In this document: positions 61,255 through 64,000 of the stretch, in pieces | Layout of the letters: each line of letters begins with the position of its first letter | Numbering within the stretch: the stretch's first letter is position 1 | Assembly: GCF_024721155.1 (NCBI RefSeq) | Contig: NZ_JAHVAP010000012.1 | Span: 186,001 to 250,000 of the forward strand | DNA length: 64,000 nt | Direction: 5' to 3' | From: Mucilaginibacter phenanthrenivorans | GTDB taxonomy: Bacteria; Bacteroidota; Bacteroidia; Sphingobacteriales; Sphingobacteriaceae | The notes under the pieces: model-generated | Told to the model about the DNA's origin: nothing | Databases searched by the model: none | What the model saw: only the letters and a program-made list of their open reading frames with translations | Position numbers and translations under genes: made by a program

Positions 61255-61262
61255 TACATTTG
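61255..61262 (+). promoter_or_regulatory. Probable promoter -7 box for the LacI-type gene
   Basis: TACATTTG, an exact TAnnTTTG match, 25 bases before ATG 61288. Confidence 0.55.
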
Positions 61263-61287
61263 ATGGTTAAAATCTTCAAACGGTAAA

Positions 61288-62298
61288 ATGGACAACATTA
61301 ATATCAAGGTACTGGCTAAGGAATTAAATATTTCTACATCCACCATTTCAAGGGCCTTTAACGGGAGCCCCGATATTAATAAGGACACAAAGGAGAAAAT
61401 TTTGGCATTTGCCCGCGAGCATAATTTTTTGCCTAATCATTACGCCAGCAACCTCCGCGACAAAAAAAGCCGCACGCTGGCCGTGATCATTCCCGAAATA
61501 ACCAACGACTTCTTCTCCCAGGCGATAAACGGGATCGAGGAAATTGCCCGCAAAAAAGGCTTTTATATCCTGCTGTATCGCACTGATGATGTTTTTGAAA
61601 AGGAGGTGTCGTTTGTAAACTACCTGAATAACGGCAAGGTGGATGGTATAATTATGTCGGTATCCGGTGAGGCCAACGATCACAATTACCTGCGGAAGCT
61701 TGAACAAAAGAATATCCCTGTTGTCTTTTTTGACCGTGTTTACGAGGACATTGAGGCAGCCAAGGTAACTACCAATGATTACGACAGCAGTTTTGCCGCA
61801 ACAGAACACCTTATTGAAACAGGCTGTAAGAAAATTGTATACCTGGTTGTAAACAAGAGCATTTCTATTGGTAAAGTGCGTATGCAGGGTTATGTTGATG
61901 CATTACAAAAACATCATATTGCGTTTAATGACGACCTTGTAATTGATTGCAGCAACGACGAAAAGGAAAACTTTGTGATCCTGAAAAAGATGCTGGAGGA
62001 GGTTAAACCCGATGGCATCTTCAGCTCGGTTGAGCGTTTGGCCTTTGCCACCTATTACGTTTGTAACGATATGAAGATCAGTATCCCCAATGATTTGAAG
62101 GTGATCAGCTTCTCCAGTCTTCAAATTGCACCATTGTTATGCCCGCCGCTTTCAACCATAACACAGCCTGCCTACGAAATGGGCATTAAGGCCGCCACTC
62201 TTTTGTTTGATGAGTTGGAACGCAAGGGCCAACCGATCAGCAAAAAGGTGCATGTGTTGAAATCAAAGCTGTTCATCAGGAAATCATCAGGGGGATAA
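61288..62298 (+). CDS. LacI-family transcription regulator
   Basis: A 336-aa regulator: N-terminal helix-turn-helix (IKVLAKELNISTSTISRAFNG) and a periplasmic-binding-protein-like sensor domain (TLAVIIPEITNDFFSQAINGI, VVFFDRVYED, ATEHLIETGCKKIVYLV). LacI members usually sense sugars or sugar phosphates. The GH92 glycosidase gene starts 147 bases downstream on the same strand and is a probable target, linking the regulator to mannose-containing glycans (inference). Confidence 0.94.
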   Translation: MDNINIKVLAKELNISTSTISRAFNGSPDINKDTKEKILAFAREHNFLPNHYASNLRDKKSRTLAVIIPEITNDFFSQAINGIEEIARKKGFYILLYRTDDVFEKEVSFVNYLNNGKVDGIIMSVSGEANDHNYLRKLEQKNIPVVFFDRVYEDIEAAKVTTNDYDSSFAATEHLIETGCKKIVYLVVNKSISIGKVRMQGYVDALQKHHIAFNDDLVIDCSNDEKENFVILKKMLEEVKPDGIFSSVERLAFATYYVCNDMKISIPNDLKVISFSSLQIAPLLCPPLSTITQPAYEMGIKAATLLFDELERKGQPISKKVHVLKSKLFIRKSSGG

Positions 62299-62412
62299 AC
62301 ATTGGTTTATAAGACCTTCATTTAATAACAGCATGAGGCAATCGTCGGTGCGCCAATATAATTGTTACGTTATCAGCGGAATCAATCAATCAAAAAAATC
62401 AGCGGTTAATGT

Positions 62413-62420
62413 TATATTTG
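62413..62420 (+). promoter_or_regulatory. Probable promoter -7 box for the GH92 gene
   Basis: TATATTTG, an exact TAnnTTTG match, 25 bases before ATG 62446. It suggests that the glycosidase has its own promoter apart from the LacI gene. Confidence 0.6.
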
Positions 62421-62445
62421 GCTCTTCACTACTGTATCCATACAA

Positions 62446-64000
62446 ATGAAGAAAATACTGACCGTTCTCTTTAGCTGCGCAACCGTAATAGCGTCGGCTC
62501 AAACAAAATCATCCGACAATTTAGTTCAATATGTGAAGCCTATAATAGGCACACAACGCATGGGGCATGTGTTCCCGGGCGCTACCGTTCCTTTTGGTAT
62601 GGTGCAACTTAGCCCGGAAACAGATACCGCCAGCTACGAACTCAATGGTAAATACAATCCCGATGTATACAAGTATTGCGCCGGTTACCAGTACGACGAC
62701 AAAACCATTGTAGGCTTCAGCCACACCCATTTTAGCGGCACCGGACACAGCGATTTGGGCGACTTTTTAGTTATGCCTACCGTTGGTAAGTTGCAGCTAA
62801 ACCCGGGCACTGCCGATAAACCGGGCAGCGGCTACCGTTCCGCCTTCTCGCACGCCAACGAAGTGAGCGAGGCCAACTATTACAAGGTAAAGCTGGATGC
62901 TAATAACATCATAGCCGAAATGACCACCACTACCCGTGTTGGCTTTCACCAATACACTTTCCCGAAATCGGATAACGCACACATCATCCTTGATTTAACC
63001 GCGGGAATCTATAACTACCCTGATAAAAACGTTTGGACGTACGTACGGATGGTGAACGACAGTACCATTGTAGGCTACCGCGCTACCAATGGATGGGCCC
63101 GCACCCGCACGCTGTATTTCGCTATGACGTTTAATAAACCATTCATCCAGATGGGTTATAAAAAATACGACAAACGCGAGGTGTACGGCGGTTTTTGGGG
63201 TAAGTTTGCCAAGGTAAAAAACTTCCCTGATCTTGCCGGTCGCCAGTTAAAAACCTACTTCGACTTTAAAACCGAAGAGGGTGAAAAGATCAAGATAAAA
63301 TTTGCCATCTCGCCGGTAAGCATCGATGGGGCCATGAATAACATGAAAGCCGAGATCCCGGGATGGGATTTTGAAAAGGTTAAGAACGATGGCCAGGCAC
63401 AATGGGAAGCTGAATTGCATAAAATTGTAATTGATGGCAGCCAGACCGATAAATTGAACTTCTACACTTCGATGTATCACGCCATGATCAACCCAACCAT
63501 TTATATGGATGTGGATGGTCAATACAAGGGACTTGACCAGAACATCCACAAGGCCGAAGGGTTTACAAACTATACTACGTTTAGTCTTTGGGATACACAC
63601 CGTGCCTTGCACCCGCTTTTTAACATCATCGACCCAAAACGAAACTCAGATATGGTTCAAAGCATGATGGCCCACTTCGACCAAAGCGCGGAGCACATGC
63701 TGCCGATCTGGAGTAACAGCGCAAACGAAAACTGGTGTATGAGCGGCTACCACAGTGTATCGGTTATCGCAGACGCCGTGGTTAAGGGTAACGCACCTTT
63801 CGACGCTAACAAAGCACTGGATGCCTGCGTAACAACGGCACGCCATCGCGATTACGAGGGTATCGGCGATTACATGGATAGGGGCTATATCCCTGATGAA
63901 AAGAACGGCAACTCCGTATCATCAACCCAGGAATATGCTTACGACGATTTTTGTATCGCACAGATGGCAAAAAAGCTGAACCGTATGGATATTTACGAGG
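62446..64000 (+). CDS. GH92 family alpha-mannosidase-type glycosidase (3' end outside the window)
   Basis: The first 518 codons of a secreted GH92 glycosidase, a family of calcium-dependent exo-acting alpha-mannosidases. A signal peptide (MKKILTVLFSCATVIASAQ) is followed by the family start YVKPIIGTQRMGHVFPGATVPFG, then CAGYQYDDKTIVGFSHTHFSGTGHSDLGDF, SLWDTHRALHPL and WSNSANENWCMSGYHSV. The frame is open to base 64000 without a stop; the rest, with the catalytic acids of the C-terminal domain, lies to the right. It stands behind a LacI-type regulator. Confidence 0.95.
   Translation, partial: MKKILTVLFSCATVIASAQTKSSDNLVQYVKPIIGTQRMGHVFPGATVPFGMVQLSPETDTASYELNGKYNPDVYKYCAGYQYDDKTIVGFSHTHFSGTGHSDLGDFLVMPTVGKLQLNPGTADKPGSGYRSAFSHANEVSEANYYKVKLDANNIIAEMTTTTRVGFHQYTFPKSDNAHIILDLTAGIYNYPDKNVWTYVRMVNDSTIVGYRATNGWARTRTLYFAMTFNKPFIQMGYKKYDKREVYGGFWGKFAKVKNFPDLAGRQLKTYFDFKTEEGEKIKIKFAISPVSIDGAMNNMKAEIPGWDFEKVKNDGQAQWEAELHKIVIDGSQTDKLNFYTSMYHAMINPTIYMDVDGQYKGLDQNIHKAEGFTNYTTFSLWDTHRALHPLFNIIDPKRNSDMVQSMMAHFDQSAEHMLPIWSNSANENWCMSGYHSVSVIADAVVKGNAPFDANKALDACVTTARHRDYEGIGDYMDRGYIPDEKNGNSVSSTQEYAYDDFCIAQMAKKLNRMDIYE

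Noticed and set aside
1..64000. CRISPR arrays, rRNA genes and intact insertion sequences
   Set aside because: No regularly spaced direct repeats, no rRNA sequence and no transposase gene were seen; the repeats found are hairpin or inverted types.

Overview
The window looks like chromosomal DNA of a Bacteroidota bacterium, most likely family Sphingobacteriaceae and close to Mucilaginibacter or Pedobacter (inference from gene content, not from a search). Supporting signs are TAnnTTTG promoter boxes in front of many genes, many lipoproteins with a signal peptide ending in Cys, the gliding lipoprotein GldH next to holB and ricT, a GH92 mannosidase, a CarB of only 938 aa, and a dense set of dispersed palindromic repeats.

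Layout: 1-4714 holds the end of a type I restriction-modification locus (hsdS cut by the window edge, a small unknown gene, hsdR). Next come tatA, carB, a membrane protein of unknown role, and prfB read on the minus strand with its programmed +1 frameshift. From 10.6 to 16.9 kb single genes (lipoprotein, BLUF photoreceptor, DUF1304 protein, divergent peptide deformylase) sit between several families of non-coding repeats. One of these is a family of about 310 bp whose hairpin stem varies with compensation between copies. From 16.9 to 27.7 kb are a secreted type I pullulanase, small and unknown secreted proteins, an orphan response regulator, an O-methyltransferase with two glucosaminidases, an NHL-repeat lipoprotein and a NUDIX hydrolase.

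From 27.8 to 34.1 kb lies regulatory content: a divergent AraC/SnoaL-like pair, then a sensor kinase with 14 propeller repeats, its LuxR-type response regulator and a secreted lipoprotein. 34.7-36.7 kb is a lemA-TPM-TPM group. A GxxExxY gene at 37.1 kb lies between two inverted 40-bp repeats. 37.5-45 kb is housekeeping (ruvX, holB, ricT, gldH, rmuC, thiL) plus a Fic protein. 45.4-51.4 kb has a secreted endonuclease, the divergent NAD synthesis genes nadA and nadB, an AT-rich pair of unknown genes and tRNA-Gly(CCC).

From 51.5 kb on are a gamma carbonic anhydrase, a large Ig-like lipoprotein, mnmG, and a cluster of four perfect 16-bp parS-type palindromes that alternate with three other hairpins. 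This suggests a chromosome-partition (centromere) region near the replication origin. Then follow an ABC-F protein, an NAD(P)-binding protein, a GntR regulator, a metallophosphatase, a receiver protein with Glu at the phosphorylation position, a LacI regulator and the first 518 codons of a GH92 glycosidase that runs off the right end. No CRISPR array, rRNA or intact insertion sequence was seen.
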